This document shows positions 1-9,263 of a stretch of 64,000 nt of DNA, one piece after another. A program made the translations under genes and the position numbers. This DNA comes from JACKDW01 sp964621785 (GTDB lineage: Bacteria; Myxococcota_A; Polyangia; Nannocystales; Nannocystaceae). The notes beneath the pieces are model-generated. The model ran no database searches, had not been told where the DNA came from, and was given only the letters and a program-made list of their open reading frames with translations. The stretch covers positions 1 to 64,000 of the forward strand of contig CAZUPD010000011.1 in assembly GCA_964621785.1 (NCBI GenBank), given 5' to 3'. Position 1 is the first letter of the stretch. Each line of letters opens with the position of its first letter.

Positions 1-1172
1 TGCGCCGAGCCCGTGACGAGGCCTTGCGGGTGAGCCAGGCGAAAAGCGATTTCCTCGCCAGTATGAGCCACGAGTTGCGGACGCCCCTCAACTCAATCAT
101 CGGCTACACCGAGCTCATCCAAGAAGAAGTCGCCGACAGTTCCGAGTCCCCCGAGTCTCTGACAGATATCGGGCATATACATCAGTCGGCCTGCCACCTG
201 TTGGCTGTCATCAACGACATCCTCGACCTTTCGCGGGTCGAGGCCGGGCGGGTCGAGCTCGCGTTTGAAGTCGTTGGGCTCGACGAACTTGTGGCCGAGG
301 TCTGCGGGACGGTGGCACCTTTGGTGTTCGGTCGCGACAACCGTCTGACAACCAAGGGGGCCGCACGCGGTTTGTCGCTCATCAGCGACCGCCTGAAGCT
401 GCGACAGATCTTCTATAACTTGGTCAGCAACGCGGCGAAATTTACCGAGCACGGGGAAATTCGCGTGGATGTGCGATGGCATCCAGGCGCTGTCGAAATG
501 TCGGTCGGCGACACTGGGATAGGGATTGCACCGGAGTTTTTCGACCGTCTGTTCAATGCCTACAGCCAAGTCGATCCCACCACCGGCCAGCGATTTGGCG
601 GGACCGGGCTCGGGTTGACGCTCACCCACAAGTTTTGCGTGTTGTTGGGCGGTGACATCTCGGTCGAGAGCTCGCCCGGGAAGGGCACAACGTTTTCGGT
701 GTTCTTGCCCCACTGTCCGCCGAAGTGTCTGCCGGTCCACGGTATGACGGGAAAACGCAGTGTACCGGCCAAATCGACGGGGGAGCGTAAATATCGAGTG
801 TTGGTGATCGACGACGATCCGCGCACCCATGCTGCATTTTCAAACATGCTCGAAAGAGAAGGTTATTTGGTGGAGGGGGCGGCTTCGATGGACGAGGGAT
901 TTGCCCGCGCGACCCATCATCCCCCCGATTTGATCGTGCTCGATGTTCTCAGCGGCGAAGCCTTGGCCGGTCGCGAGGCACATGCAGCAACCCGCGGCTG
1001 GGCGACCTTAGAGCGGTTGGTGGCGACTTTTGAGACCACGCCAGTGGTGGTCCTGACCATGCTTCGCGCGCGCGAGCGGGCAATGCAGCGCGGAGCTGCA
1101 ACGTTCCTGAGCAAGCCCTGTGACCCGCAGACGCTCTTGTCCACGGTCCGCTGTTGGATCGACCCATCCTAG
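1..1172 (+). CDS. Hybrid sensor histidine kinase/response regulator, 3' part
   Basis: The reading frame is already open at base 3 and continues the coiled region before the H-box, so the 5' end lies outside the window; the TTG at 24 is not the true start. 389 residues are visible. HisKA H-box is SHELRTPLN, with the phospho-acceptor His at bases 69-71. The HATPase domain follows with N-box (FYNLVSNAAKF), G1 (DTGIGI) and G2 (GGTGLGL). A C-terminal receiver domain begins near base 790: acidic pair in VIDDDP, likely phospho-Asp in IVLDVL, Thr in VVVLTM, Lys in FLSKP. The usual MPG after the phospho-Asp is replaced by SGEALAG, so the beta3-alpha3 loop is atypical. The sensory input domain is not in the window, so the stimulus is unknown. 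No cognate response regulator is adjacent. Confidence 0.93.
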   Translation, partial: RRARDEALRVSQAKSDFLASMSHELRTPLNSIIGYTELIQEEVADSSESPESLTDIGHIHQSACHLLAVINDILDLSRVEAGRVELAFEVVGLDELVAEVCGTVAPLVFGRDNRLTTKGAARGLSLISDRLKLRQIFYNLVSNAAKFTEHGEIRVDVRWHPGAVEMSVGDTGIGIAPEFFDRLFNAYSQVDPTTGQRFGGTGLGLTLTHKFCVLLGGDISVESSPGKGTTFSVFLPHCPPKCLPVHGMTGKRSVPAKSTGERKYRVLVIDDDPRTHAAFSNMLEREGYLVEGAASMDEGFARATHHPPDLIVLDVLSGEALAGREAHAATRGWATLERLVATFETTPVVVLTMLRARERAMQRGAATFLSKPCDPQTLLSTVRCWIDPS

Positions 1173-1311
1173 CGACTGTTGTGACATCGCCTGTTGGTTT
1201 GCAAATGCACCGACCGCGCCTGAGCGATTGCGACGCGGATGTGCGGACGTAGCCCTTGCAGCCCGCACGACGGCATGCTGTCGTATAGTTGACGAGTAGA
1301 TTGCTCGCCGG

Positions 1312-1893
1312 GTGTCGATGATCACGCAGGCCAGGTTTCCCTACGCACTTCGATTTTGTTTGCGTGTGCCATTGGAGCGCTCCGAGGCCGATCCGGGGGA
1401 GGCAGCGATCGATCACTACCTCGTCGAGCTGTTGCATTTAGGCAGTGATGGCGACGAAGAGTTGGTCGCCCGGGCCATCGTCTACCGCGTGCGTCGCTGC
1501 GAAGTCGAGGATGTCTTGTTGGTCGCGGATGCCGATGGCTACACCGCCCTCCTCGAACATGTATGTGCAGAAGCCCTCGAACCCGATGGCACCCCGTTAC
1601 CGGAAATTTGCCGTGCGTTAGAGGAAGTGTGTTGCGACCCGATTGTGCTCGACAGCATCGACTTCATCGAACCGTTGCACGACGCACCCGTGGTCCGGGG
1701 ACTTGTCGGAAGGGCCATCTTGGAAACCCTCGGTCGTGGTATGGAAGTCATGTTCCTCCCCGGTGGAGCACGGGAATTTCCGATGTGGGAGCGGGCCTTG
1801 GGGGCTGTCCGTGTGAGTGGGTTTACGGTCGCGTCGGCAGCGTTGGAGCCCCCGGACTTTCCCCCGACGGGCATCATGGGCGACTGCAACTAA
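1312..1893 (+). CDS. Hypothetical protein, possible degenerate GNAT-like fold
   Basis: A 193-residue protein from GTG 1312; ATG 1318, two codons in, is an equally good start. No signal peptide or membrane segment. The C-terminal half contains VVRGLVGRAILETLGRG followed by a hydrophobic strand and a FLPGG turn. This loosely resembles the acetyl-CoA loop and following strand of GNAT acetyltransferases, but the canonical Q/RxxGxG/A loop is not intact. The N-terminal half is acidic and rich in Val and Leu. It follows the kinase gene after 139 nt, and that gap carries one copy of the TGYANNTRCA palindrome (1200-1209); a second copy is inside the gene (1560-1569). I do not recognise a specific function. 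Confidence 0.7.
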   Translation: MSMITQARFPYALRFCLRVPLERSEADPGEAAIDHYLVELLHLGSDGDEELVARAIVYRVRRCEVEDVLLVADADGYTALLEHVCAEALEPDGTPLPEICRALEEVCCDPIVLDSIDFIEPLHDAPVVRGLVGRAILETLGRGMEVMFLPGGAREFPMWERALGAVRVSGFTVASAALEPPDFPPTGIMGDCN

Positions 1894-1995
1894 CCCAACC
1901 TGACGTTTGGTACACGTGGGGGATAGCGACGACACTTGCGTGGCGCCTGCGAGCAGGTTCTACTCGCTACGCTAGCCTTGAAGATTGGAGTTGCC

Positions 1996-3966
1996 ATGAC
2001 CCGTGTGTACCTGAAACGACGAACCCCTCTGCGCCGACTGTTGACCTCGTTGGTCATCCTGGCTGTGACTGCAACCCTGGGAGCTTGTGGTGGCGAGGGG
2101 ATGAGTGAAAGCGATTCGAATGCCTCGGGGACGGGCGAAACGGGGGAAGAAAGTGGGTCCGGTGACCCCGAACCTGGCTGTGGGGCCATCTTCGATATGT
2201 GTATCGCCGGGGCCGACTCCGAAGAGGAGGTCAACGCCTGCTACGCGGAGTTTGAAGACTGCAACGGCGGCGAGCCAGAGCCCGGCCCCGACTGTGGTTC
2301 CCAGTTCGATCTGTGCCTGTCCCAGGCCGCGACTGACGAGCAGGCCCAGGCCTGCGAAGAAGAATTTCACGAGTGTGTCGACCCCGAGCCCGATCCGGAG
2401 TGTCCTGAGTTGCTCGAACAGTGCCTGCAAGAGGCCGAAAGCGACGAGCAAGCGCAGGCGTGCTACGAGCTGTACGGCAACGGCAACTGTGGGCCCGAAC
2501 CCGGTTGCGAGGAGCAGTACGAGTGGTGTCTCGATCAGGCCGACTCCGAGGAGGATGCCCTGTGGTGCCACCAAGAGTACGACGAGTGTACCGAACCCCC
2601 GCAACCGGGTTGTGAACAGGAGCTTGAGTGGTGTCTCGCCGAGGCCCAAACCGAAGAAGAAGACCTCGCCTGCCACGAGGCCTTCGAGCAGTGCACCGAG
2701 CCGGGCAACTGTGAGCAGGCATTCGAGTGGTGCCTCGCCGAGGCCGAAACCGAAGACCAGGTGCATGCCTGTGAGCAGGAATTTTTCGAGTGCACCGACC
2801 CCGATCCGCCGCCACTGATGTGCGAGCACGAGTACGCGATGTGTATCGACAACGCGGAGACCGAGGAGGATCTGATCGCGTGCGAATGGCAGTTACAAGA
2901 ATGCCTTGAGCCGATGCCCGGCGAGTGTGAGGAGCACCTCGAAGCCTGTTTGAGCGAAGCCGAGACCGAAGAAGAGGTCCACGCTTGCCACGTCGAGTTT
3001 GAGATGTGCATCGGCCAACCCGATCCCGAATGCGAGGAGCAGCTCGCGTGGTGCCTCGAGGAAGCCCAGACCGATGAACAGATCCACTGGTGCCACGAGG
3101 ATTTCAATGCTTGCATCGGCAACGATCCCGACTGCGAGCTCATGTTTGGGGAGTGCCTCGACAATGCACAAACCGATGAGGATGTGTGGGTGTGCGAGCA
3201 GGAGTTTCAGGAGTGCCAAGGCGACCCGCCGCCCTGCGAGCAGGAGTTTGCGATGTGCCTCGAGCAGGCGCAGACCGACGAAGAATTCGAGCTTTGCCAC
3301 CTGATTTTTGAGGAATGCATGGGGCCACCCGATCCGCATCCGTGTGAAGACGAGTTTGCGATGTGTCTCGAGCAGGCACAGACCGACTCCGAGGTACAGG
3401 AGTGCCACGTTGTGTTCGAGCAGTGCATCGGCGAGCCGAACCCGTGTGAGCAGGAATTCGAGATGTGCCTCGAGCAGGCGCAGACCGACGAGGAGGAGCT
3501 CGAGTGCCACCTTGTGTTCCAAGAGTGCATCCAACCTCCACCCGACCCGTGCGAGCAAGAACTAGGAATGTGCCTCGAGCAGGCACAGACCGACGAGGAG
3601 GTGCTCGAGTGCCACCTCGTGTTCGAGCAGTGCATCGGCGAGCCACCGCCGATGTGCGAGCAGGAGTTCGAGCAGTGCATGGAGCAGGCCGAGACCGACG
3701 AACAAGCGTGGGAGTGCCAGCTCCAGCTCGACGAGTGCCTCGGACCGCCGGAGCCGAGCCCGTGCGAGGAGGAGTTGGGGATGTGCCTCGAGCAGGCCGA
3801 GACCGACGAGGAGGCGGCACAGTGCCAAGCGCAGTACGAACAGTGCGTCGGCGAGCCGGATCCGGGTGTGTGTGAGCAGGAGTTTGCTGCGTGCATCGAA
3901 CAGGCCGAAACCGATGAAGAGGCGGCCCTGTGCGGGCAGCAGTTCGAGGCGTGCCTCGGCGGGTAG
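1996..3966 (+). CDS. Secreted lipoprotein of 17 tandem Cys4 helical-hairpin repeats
   Basis: 656 residues from ATG 1996, preceded by GGAG at 1987-1990. The longer frame from 1936 would bury the signal peptide. A basic N-terminus, hydrophobic stretch and lipobox LGAC indicate a type II-processed lipoprotein. After an acidic Ser/Gly linker, residues from about 62 to the end are 17 repeats of about 35 residues with the pattern C-x6-C-x12-C-x6-C. Each has a core like CLEQAQTDEE and a Pro-rich spacer such as EPDPG. Repeat 3 has an 8-residue final spacing. Periodicity suggests a two-helix hairpin pinned by two disulfides, with 68 cysteines in the array. The protein is extremely acidic (Glu, Asp, Gln), which could suit cation binding or a cell-surface spacer. 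Both roles are inference; I know no named family with this spacing. Confidence 0.88.
   Translation: MTRVYLKRRTPLRRLLTSLVILAVTATLGACGGEGMSESDSNASGTGETGEESGSGDPEPGCGAIFDMCIAGADSEEEVNACYAEFEDCNGGEPEPGPDCGSQFDLCLSQAATDEQAQACEEEFHECVDPEPDPECPELLEQCLQEAESDEQAQACYELYGNGNCGPEPGCEEQYEWCLDQADSEEDALWCHQEYDECTEPPQPGCEQELEWCLAEAQTEEEDLACHEAFEQCTEPGNCEQAFEWCLAEAETEDQVHACEQEFFECTDPDPPPLMCEHEYAMCIDNAETEEDLIACEWQLQECLEPMPGECEEHLEACLSEAETEEEVHACHVEFEMCIGQPDPECEEQLAWCLEEAQTDEQIHWCHEDFNACIGNDPDCELMFGECLDNAQTDEDVWVCEQEFQECQGDPPPCEQEFAMCLEQAQTDEEFELCHLIFEECMGPPDPHPCEDEFAMCLEQAQTDSEVQECHVVFEQCIGEPNPCEQEFEMCLEQAQTDEEELECHLVFQECIQPPPDPCEQELGMCLEQAQTDEEVLECHLVFEQCIGEPPPMCEQEFEQCMEQAETDEQAWECQLQLDECLGPPEPSPCEEELGMCLEQAETDEEAAQCQAQYEQCVGEPDPGVCEQEFAACIEQAETDEEAALCGQQFEACLGG
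2179..3960 (+). repeat. Tandem ~105-bp coding repeats, 17 units
   Basis: DNA encoding the Cys4 hairpins. Units begin at the TGT/TGC codon of the first Cys and are about 99-114 bp long. Units 11-17 (from about 3234) are close at the nucleotide level, sharing blocks such as gagcaggcgcagaccgacga. Units 1-10 are more diverged. This suggests the array grew by recent duplication at its 3' end. Confidence 0.85.
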
Positions 3967-3978
3967 CTCCTGCAACGG

Positions 3979-4000
3979 ACGGGCCCCGCGTGGGGCCCGT
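3979..4000 (+). terminator. GC-rich hairpin after the Cys-repeat gene
   Basis: A perfect 9-bp stem (acgggcccc / ggggcccgt) with a GCGT loop, 12 nt after the stop codon. No T tract follows, so it may be a transcript-stabilising hairpin rather than an intrinsic terminator. Confidence 0.45.
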
Positions 4001-4149
4001 GCCCGTCGACGGCAGGATTGTTGTAGGCTCAATGATTACGCGAGGCGTCCGAGCGCTCCGCAACGCATCCCAGTTTGAGGAGTGGTGCTCGCTCCCATCT
4101 TCACACCTTCAAATCTGGTAGAGTCCGAGCCCATCCCAGCAGGTACCCC

Positions 4150-5274
4150 ATGCAAGTCACGAGCACATTTGATTCAGGCAATATCGAAGTCGTCAGCTGT
4201 CAACATCCGGGTGATGTCCAGCTCAAGATTCAGATCGACCACGCCAGCGATTTTTTTCAGTGGTTCCACTACCGCGTGTGTGGGGCGCGTGGGCAGGAGC
4301 TCTCGATGCGACTGCTCAACGCCGGCGCGGCCAGCTATCCCAAGGGCTGGGAGAACTACCGTGCTGTTGCTTCATACGATCGCCAACGCTGGTTTCGTGT
4401 GCCTACATCATTCGATGGCAAGGCCCTGACGATCTCCCACACGCCCACCTGTGATGCGGTATATTACGCCTACTTCGCACCGTATTCGTTGCAGCGTCAC
4501 GCAGATCTCGTCGCGCAGTCGCTGCAGTCACCGCTGGCTAGTCACGAGCTGTTGGGCCAAACCCTCGATGGCCGCGACCTCGACATGCTGCGGATCGGAA
4601 GTCCAGACAAAGGCAAGAAGGTGTGTTGGGTCATCGCGCGTCAGCACCCGGGCGAGTCGATGGCCGAGTGGCTGATGGAAGGTCTCCTCGCCCGTTTGCT
4701 CGACGACGAAGATCCTGTCGCCCGTGGGCTGCTTCGTCGAGCGGTGTTCTACACGGTTCCCAACATGAATCCCGACGGTAGTTTTCGCGGGCATCTGCGG
4801 ACCAACGCGGCGGGTGCCAACCTCAACCGTGAATGGCTCGAACCGACGATGGCCCGCAGTCCCGAAGTCTTCTTGGTGCGGGAAAAAATGCGTGAGACCG
4901 GCGTCGATTTCTGTCTCGATGTTCACGGTGACGAGGGCCTGCCCTACAATTTCATCGCCGGGCCCGACGGGGTGACCTCGGTGCGGCCCGAGACGACGCA
5001 GCTGCAAAAGGCCTACGAGACGATGCTGATGACCGTCAATCCGGATTTTCAGATGAAGTACGGCTATCCGCCTTCGGCTCCCGGCGAGGCAAACATGACG
5101 ATGGCGACCAATTATATTGCAGATGCATTTGATTGTTTGGCCATGACGCTCGAGCAGCCCTTCAAAGACACGGCCGATACGCCCCACGAAGCCCTTGGAT
5201 GGTCGCCAGAGCGCTGTCGTAAGCTCGGCCGCAGCAACCTCGACGCACTCGCGCACGTGGTCGACAAGCTCTAG
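4150..5274 (+). CDS. M14-family zinc carboxypeptidase (cytosolic carboxypeptidase type)
   Basis: 374 residues from ATG 4150, where the beta-rich N-terminal domain typical of bacterial cytosolic carboxypeptidase-like M14 proteins begins. The catalytic half carries HPGE (zinc His and Glu), NMNPDG, the NLNR substrate-binding segment, DVHGDEG (third zinc ligand His) and a likely general-base Glu in TLEQPF near the end. No signal peptide, so cytoplasmic. Family members remove C-terminal amino acids from proteins or peptides; the substrate here is unknown. Length is normal for the family. Convergent with the next gene. One TGYANNTRCA copy lies at 5118-5127. Confidence 0.9.
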   Translation: MQVTSTFDSGNIEVVSCQHPGDVQLKIQIDHASDFFQWFHYRVCGARGQELSMRLLNAGAASYPKGWENYRAVASYDRQRWFRVPTSFDGKALTISHTPTCDAVYYAYFAPYSLQRHADLVAQSLQSPLASHELLGQTLDGRDLDMLRIGSPDKGKKVCWVIARQHPGESMAEWLMEGLLARLLDDEDPVARGLLRRAVFYTVPNMNPDGSFRGHLRTNAAGANLNREWLEPTMARSPEVFLVREKMRETGVDFCLDVHGDEGLPYNFIAGPDGVTSVRPETTQLQKAYETMLMTVNPDFQMKYGYPPSAPGEANMTMATNYIADAFDCLAMTLEQPFKDTADTPHEALGWSPERCRKLGRSNLDALAHVVDKL

Positions 5275-5361
5275 CCTGCGAGCTTCATTCGAAGAAGCGA
5301 AGCGCCTCCATCCGTACGTTGCGGGCCCGCAGCGATTCTCGGAGGCGCAACTCGGCCGACT

Positions 5362-8300
5362 TCACCAGGAAAGTGTGCGCCGCGTATTCGGGTTGGTCGG
5401 TTCGAAGCTCGGATAGGTGATTTCGGAAAGTCGGGTCTCGACACACTCGCGAAACGCTGCGAGCTCGGGGACGTCGGGATTGACTTCGATCAGCCGGATC
5501 TGACCTGCTGGGGCGTCGACTTTGATGGTGACCTTGGGGTTTGCATGTGTGGCCGGTACCGGGCAGTTCGCGTGGAGGTTGAGTCGGGCTCGGCGAACGA
5601 CATCACCGACATTGCGCGGGTTCACGGGCAGGGTGAGCCCGCGGTGCAGCGTCTGCAAAAGGGAGAGCTTCTCGTTTTGGCGGCGCAGTTTGAGGACCAA
5701 CTTCCGCGCTTTGATCTTGGTCGAACCTGACTGTTCGATCCGGTAGAGCCGGTAGCGGGTGAGGGCCTCGAGCACCTGTGGGAGCGCGTGCGGGGGGTCT
5801 CCGTACAGGGGCACGATCCGGGCGAGTATCCCCTCGAGAAACGGCACCTCGACGCTCGCTGGATTGCGCCACAGGTCGGCCGCATCGGCGAGAAGCTGGA
5901 CCAACGGTTGATCTTCGATCGGCGCGGGCGACTCTCCGCGCAAAATTGATGCATACACAACGAGACGGGCACGTTGGGCCGCCAACTCCGGTGGCAATCG
6001 AAGGTCGCCGATGGCAGCGATCAGGCTCAAGGCCCGCAGGGTATCGTCTGTGACCCGCGCTCGACTGGTTGCGACGGTTTCTTTGATCCGCACACTGCGT
6101 TCAAATTCGATGATGAGGGCCCGGGTGAGCAATAACTCGGCCTCGGTCAACTGGAGCTCGGCACGCAGGGTCGGATGGATGTTTTCGGGTCGAAACAGAT
6201 GGGCGACGAGCTCGCTGACTGCGAGGTTGATCGCACCAGGATCGAGGGTTTGCAGGGCGTCGCGGGCTGTTGTCAGCGTCTTGGCATAGGCTTCGGGCAT
6301 CGGCGGAGCAGGGCCCGGATCGGGTTGTGGCGTTTTTGTATCTACAACCTTCCCCTCGTCAGCCTCGGGGGTCTCCGACTCGCCGGGATGCTTTGTGCTC
6401 GAGGGGTCAGGTTGCTGCGGAACGTCCGAAGCTTCGACCAACTCGTTGGGTACTCGGGAGGCTTGTGGCTGGTTGCGGCCGAACAACAACACGCCGGCGA
6501 CGACGACCGAGACAACTGCGAGCAACAACCAGATACCGGTGTTGTTTGGCCCCGGGTCTTCGATCGGAGCGTAGCTGGCCTCAGGTGCAGGTGCCGGCGT
6601 GGGTGCTGGCGGAGGTGTGGGGCGATCGGCTGCTCGCAGGGCCGCTTTGGCCTGTGCGAGTGCTTGTTCGAGGCCTTCAAACGCATGCTCCGCGCGGGCA
6701 ACTTCTGACAACAGCTCGTAGGCACGTCGGTAGTCGCCGAGTCGCATGGCCGCCAGTCCACCCTCGTAGCCTTCGTTGAGGTCGTGGAGGCGGACGAGTC
6801 GATCATGTTCGGAGCGCCAATCGTCGCGCGTGTCGGGAAACCGCTCGGCCAACGCGTCGAGTTTGGCGAGGGCGGAGGCGAAGTCACGTGCGCGCTCGAG
6901 GGTGGCGACCTCGGCGAGTTCGCGGGCGACTTCGGTCTCGCGTGCCTGCAGTTGCACCCGTTCGATCTCGTCGTTGAGCCCAGCCTGTGTATACGCATGA
7001 ATCGCTTCGGGCGTGTCGCCGGCCTCCTCGGCTGCCGCCCCGCGCTCGCGCCAGGTGGACACGACGACCTGGCGGGCTTCACGGTGGTTGGGTGCGTACT
7101 CGAGGATCTGCTCGTGGAGCTCGAGCCGTTGATCGGGGTCGGATTGGGCCTGAGCCCGATTGAGCAGCAGTTCGACCAACTGCGGACGCGCGGCGGTCGG
7201 CTGGATTTCGTACAAGCGTTCGAGTAACTCGAGGGCCTCGTCATCGCGGTCGCGTCGCGCATAGATGTCGGCCAACAGGGCGATGGAGCCGGCGTGGTTG
7301 GGATTGAGTTCGAGAGCTTGGGTGAGGTGCTCAACGACTTCGTCGACCGGGTGTTGTTCCAAGTCGTGGGTGAGGTCGAGGGCCGCACGGTAATGGGTCT
7401 CGGCTTCAGGTTCGGTGTGGTCGAGCTCGGCCCGGACCTGATCGAGGGGATAGTGATGGGCGAGGAGACGGGCGAGCAGCGGGTACTGAAAGCGAAAACT
7501 CGCCCCCTCGAGCAGTTCGAGCACACCCCACTGCGCCAGCGCTCCGGGGAGGTCGTCGAGTTGGTGCCCAAGCTCGCGGACTCCTTCGTCACGAAGTTGC
7601 TGATACAATGTTTCGAGGGCAACGCCGCCAGAGAGGGCCTGCTGCTGGGCGAGTGCCGACAAAAATACCCGGCCGAGGGGCGGGAGGGTTGCCCACATCT
7701 CCGCGGCCAACTGGCGGCCCGCCGCGACCGTCTTTTCGAGCGCGGCGTTGACGTCGGTGTCCGTCGCCTCGGGGGTCGAGGCCGGATCGTAGTAGTGCAG
7801 TTCCTCCCACACGTCCGAACACAGGCGCTGGGTCAGCGCCGGGTTCCCGCGGGTCAGTGCCCAGACCGTGGCCGCAGCCCGTGGCTTCCACCGCAGGGTG
7901 CCGCTTTTGTGCGAGGTGCGTATGAGGTTGTAGGCCTCTTCGGCATCGAGAGGGGTGAGTGTGAGCGTGTGGCTGCCATGAAGTGCGGCCCGCGGATCAC
8001 CGGTCGCATCGAGAAGATCGTTGGTTGTAATGGCCAACAATCGCGGCGTTTGATCGATGAGCTCGTGGAGATAGGTTGCAAATGCACGGATATTTGCAAC
8101 CTGTTGGGCATCCTGGACCGGGCCAAAGTTGTCGATCAGAAGCACGAGCGTGGTCCCGACACCACCGGAGCTCAAACTGCTGAGGGTGGCGGGCAACCAC
8201 GTGTCGCGAAAAACGAGATCCGAAGGACCCGGCAGCAGGGGTTTGGCGAGCCCTAGGGTCCGGGCAATGGTTGCCGCCATGCTGCGTACAGCACCTACAA

Positions 8301-8550
8301 GCGGCGAGTTGGCCCACCGCGAGAGGTCGAGGTAGACGCCCGAAAACGGACCGTGGGCCGGAAGCTCGTCTCGAAGCACGCGCAACAGTGATGTTTTGCC
8401 GATGCCCGGGTGACCGGAAATCGTCAGGATTCCGTGTTCGCGCGCCTGCAGGAGGTCGACGATCGCTTGAACCACAGCCTGCCGGCCGGTAAACGCAGGC
8501 CGGCGAGCGACCGGTTTTCCGGCAGCAAACGGGTTCTCGGCGAGTTTCAT
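5362..8550 (-). CDS. P-loop NTPase-TPR-transmembrane protein with TonB/AgmX-like tail
   Basis: 1062 residues from ATG 8550. The frame stays open upstream to 8784, but the canonical NTPase start is just inside MKLAEN. Residues about 15-330 form an AAA_16/Orc1-like P-loop domain with Walker A GHPGIGKT (46-53), Walker B LVLLID (135-140) and a sensor-like LLAITTND. Residues about 400-650 are TPR-type helical repeats. A single membrane span lies near residues 670-692, followed by a Pro/Glu-rich linker and a helical extracytoplasmic region. The last 75 residues (NPKVTIKVDAPAG ... FRECVETRL) resemble the TonB/AgmX C-terminal domain found on many myxobacterial proteins. The topology suggests coupling of cytoplasmic nucleotide hydrolysis to an envelope partner. 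Substrate and partner are not identifiable. Confidence 0.82.
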   Translation of the reverse strand: MKLAENPFAAGKPVARRPAFTGRQAVVQAIVDLLQAREHGILTISGHPGIGKTSLLRVLRDELPAHGPFSGVYLDLSRWANSPLVGAVRSMAATIARTLGLAKPLLPGPSDLVFRDTWLPATLSSLSSGGVGTTLVLLIDNFGPVQDAQQVANIRAFATYLHELIDQTPRLLAITTNDLLDATGDPRAALHGSHTLTLTPLDAEEAYNLIRTSHKSGTLRWKPRAAATVWALTRGNPALTQRLCSDVWEELHYYDPASTPEATDTDVNAALEKTVAAGRQLAAEMWATLPPLGRVFLSALAQQQALSGGVALETLYQQLRDEGVRELGHQLDDLPGALAQWGVLELLEGASFRFQYPLLARLLAHHYPLDQVRAELDHTEPEAETHYRAALDLTHDLEQHPVDEVVEHLTQALELNPNHAGSIALLADIYARRDRDDEALELLERLYEIQPTAARPQLVELLLNRAQAQSDPDQRLELHEQILEYAPNHREARQVVVSTWRERGAAAEEAGDTPEAIHAYTQAGLNDEIERVQLQARETEVARELAEVATLERARDFASALAKLDALAERFPDTRDDWRSEHDRLVRLHDLNEGYEGGLAAMRLGDYRRAYELLSEVARAEHAFEGLEQALAQAKAALRAADRPTPPPAPTPAPAPEASYAPIEDPGPNNTGIWLLLAVVSVVVAGVLLFGRNQPQASRVPNELVEASDVPQQPDPSSTKHPGESETPEADEGKVVDTKTPQPDPGPAPPMPEAYAKTLTTARDALQTLDPGAINLAVSELVAHLFRPENIHPTLRAELQLTEAELLLTRALIIEFERSVRIKETVATSRARVTDDTLRALSLIAAIGDLRLPPELAAQRARLVVYASILRGESPAPIEDQPLVQLLADAADLWRNPASVEVPFLEGILARIVPLYGDPPHALPQVLEALTRYRLYRIEQSGSTKIKARKLVLKLRRQNEKLSLLQTLHRGLTLPVNPRNVGDVVRRARLNLHANCPVPATHANPKVTIKVDAPAGQIRLIEVNPDVPELAAFRECVETRLSEITYPSFEPTNPNTRRTLSW

Positions 8551-9263
8551 CGGGTATCCAGAGACCGGAGTATGCCACTTTCTCGTGTCCCCGTTGGGAC
8601 AATCGGGGGAGTGGCTGTGGCCGATCGGGCAGGTCCGCGCCGGCACAATCCACGGCGTGACATCGCCGATCGGAATCGAAAACCGAGGTCCGAACAAGTG
8701 GACTTCGGCGGTCGAGTTGAGCAATCCGGGGGCTGCTCGAGGTACCGCCTCCTTCGTCCGGCACCTTCGTAAAACGTGCGGCACCGAGGAAGTTGCGTTT
8801 CACGAAACGCCACCGCCGAAACATCCAGCACGGGCGACGCAAGAAACCACGGTTGCGATGCGATCGGCGATCGAGATCTGAACTCTATGACAGGGGTGTC
8901 GTGGCGACAGGGCGAGGGTCATGGCCCCCTGTCGTGGTGGTGAGATCGTCACATCGGCCCGATCTCAAAAAGACCAATAATTTGTATTGGTGCGCGGTGT
9001 GCATAAAAACGGGGCACACCTTCCGCGGAGGGTCTTGGCATGACACTGATTTGTATTGTTACGTTGCTCGCTCCTTTTTGCATCTATTTGCAGCTTCCTC
9101 GCCACATGCGTTTGGGTCGCTAGATCCTCACGTAGATGGTCGGTCGACGGCTGGTCCGGCGGCGCGTACTTCGGGGGGAGTACGCGTCGCCGGAGATTTT
9201 TAAGCGGCGTCACATGGTTGCCTCGACGCGGAATGCGGCGCGGTTTTGGGGTACGTTCACCCC
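8551..9263. other. 713-nt gene-free structured intergenic region
   Basis: Lies between the divergent NTPase gene and dnaE. No convincing CDS or tRNA. It holds four inverted repeats: 8904-8935 (gcgacaggg / ccctgtcgt, 8 of 9 paired), 8974-8990 (ccaata / tattgg), 8996-9020 (ggtgtgc / gcacacc, 11-nt loop) and a strong terminator-like hairpin at 9156-9193. The segment 8936-9201 is more A/T-rich than its surroundings. It may hold a small RNA or a dnaE leader, but I recognise no RNA family. Confidence 0.5.
9156..9201 (+). terminator. Strong intrinsic-terminator-like hairpin upstream of dnaE
   Basis: A 15-bp stem (ccggcggcgcgtact / agtacgcgtcgccgg, one G-T pair), loop tcgggggg, followed by agattttt. 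The T run ends 62 nt before the dnaE ATG, and no protein gene on this strand ends here. It therefore terminates either an unannotated RNA or a dnaE leader transcript. Confidence 0.6.

Noticed and set aside
1972..2829. Long leftward frame opposite the Cys-repeat gene
   Set aside because: It mirrors the repeat period of the real gene and comes from the skewed codons; no start context or domain.
2179..3960. CRISPR-like array
   Set aside because: The periodic DNA is a coding tandem repeat without constant repeats and unique spacers.
6342..7622. 426-codon leftward frame within the NTPase-TPR gene
   Set aside because: Out of frame with the gene that shows Walker motifs and TPRs; its Ser/Arg/Pro-rich content is typical of shadow frames.
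8551..8784. 78-residue N-terminal extension of the NTPase
   Set aside because: A CPIGH...CPNG segment looked like a zinc knuckle, but the spacing is irregular and MKLAEN is the better start.
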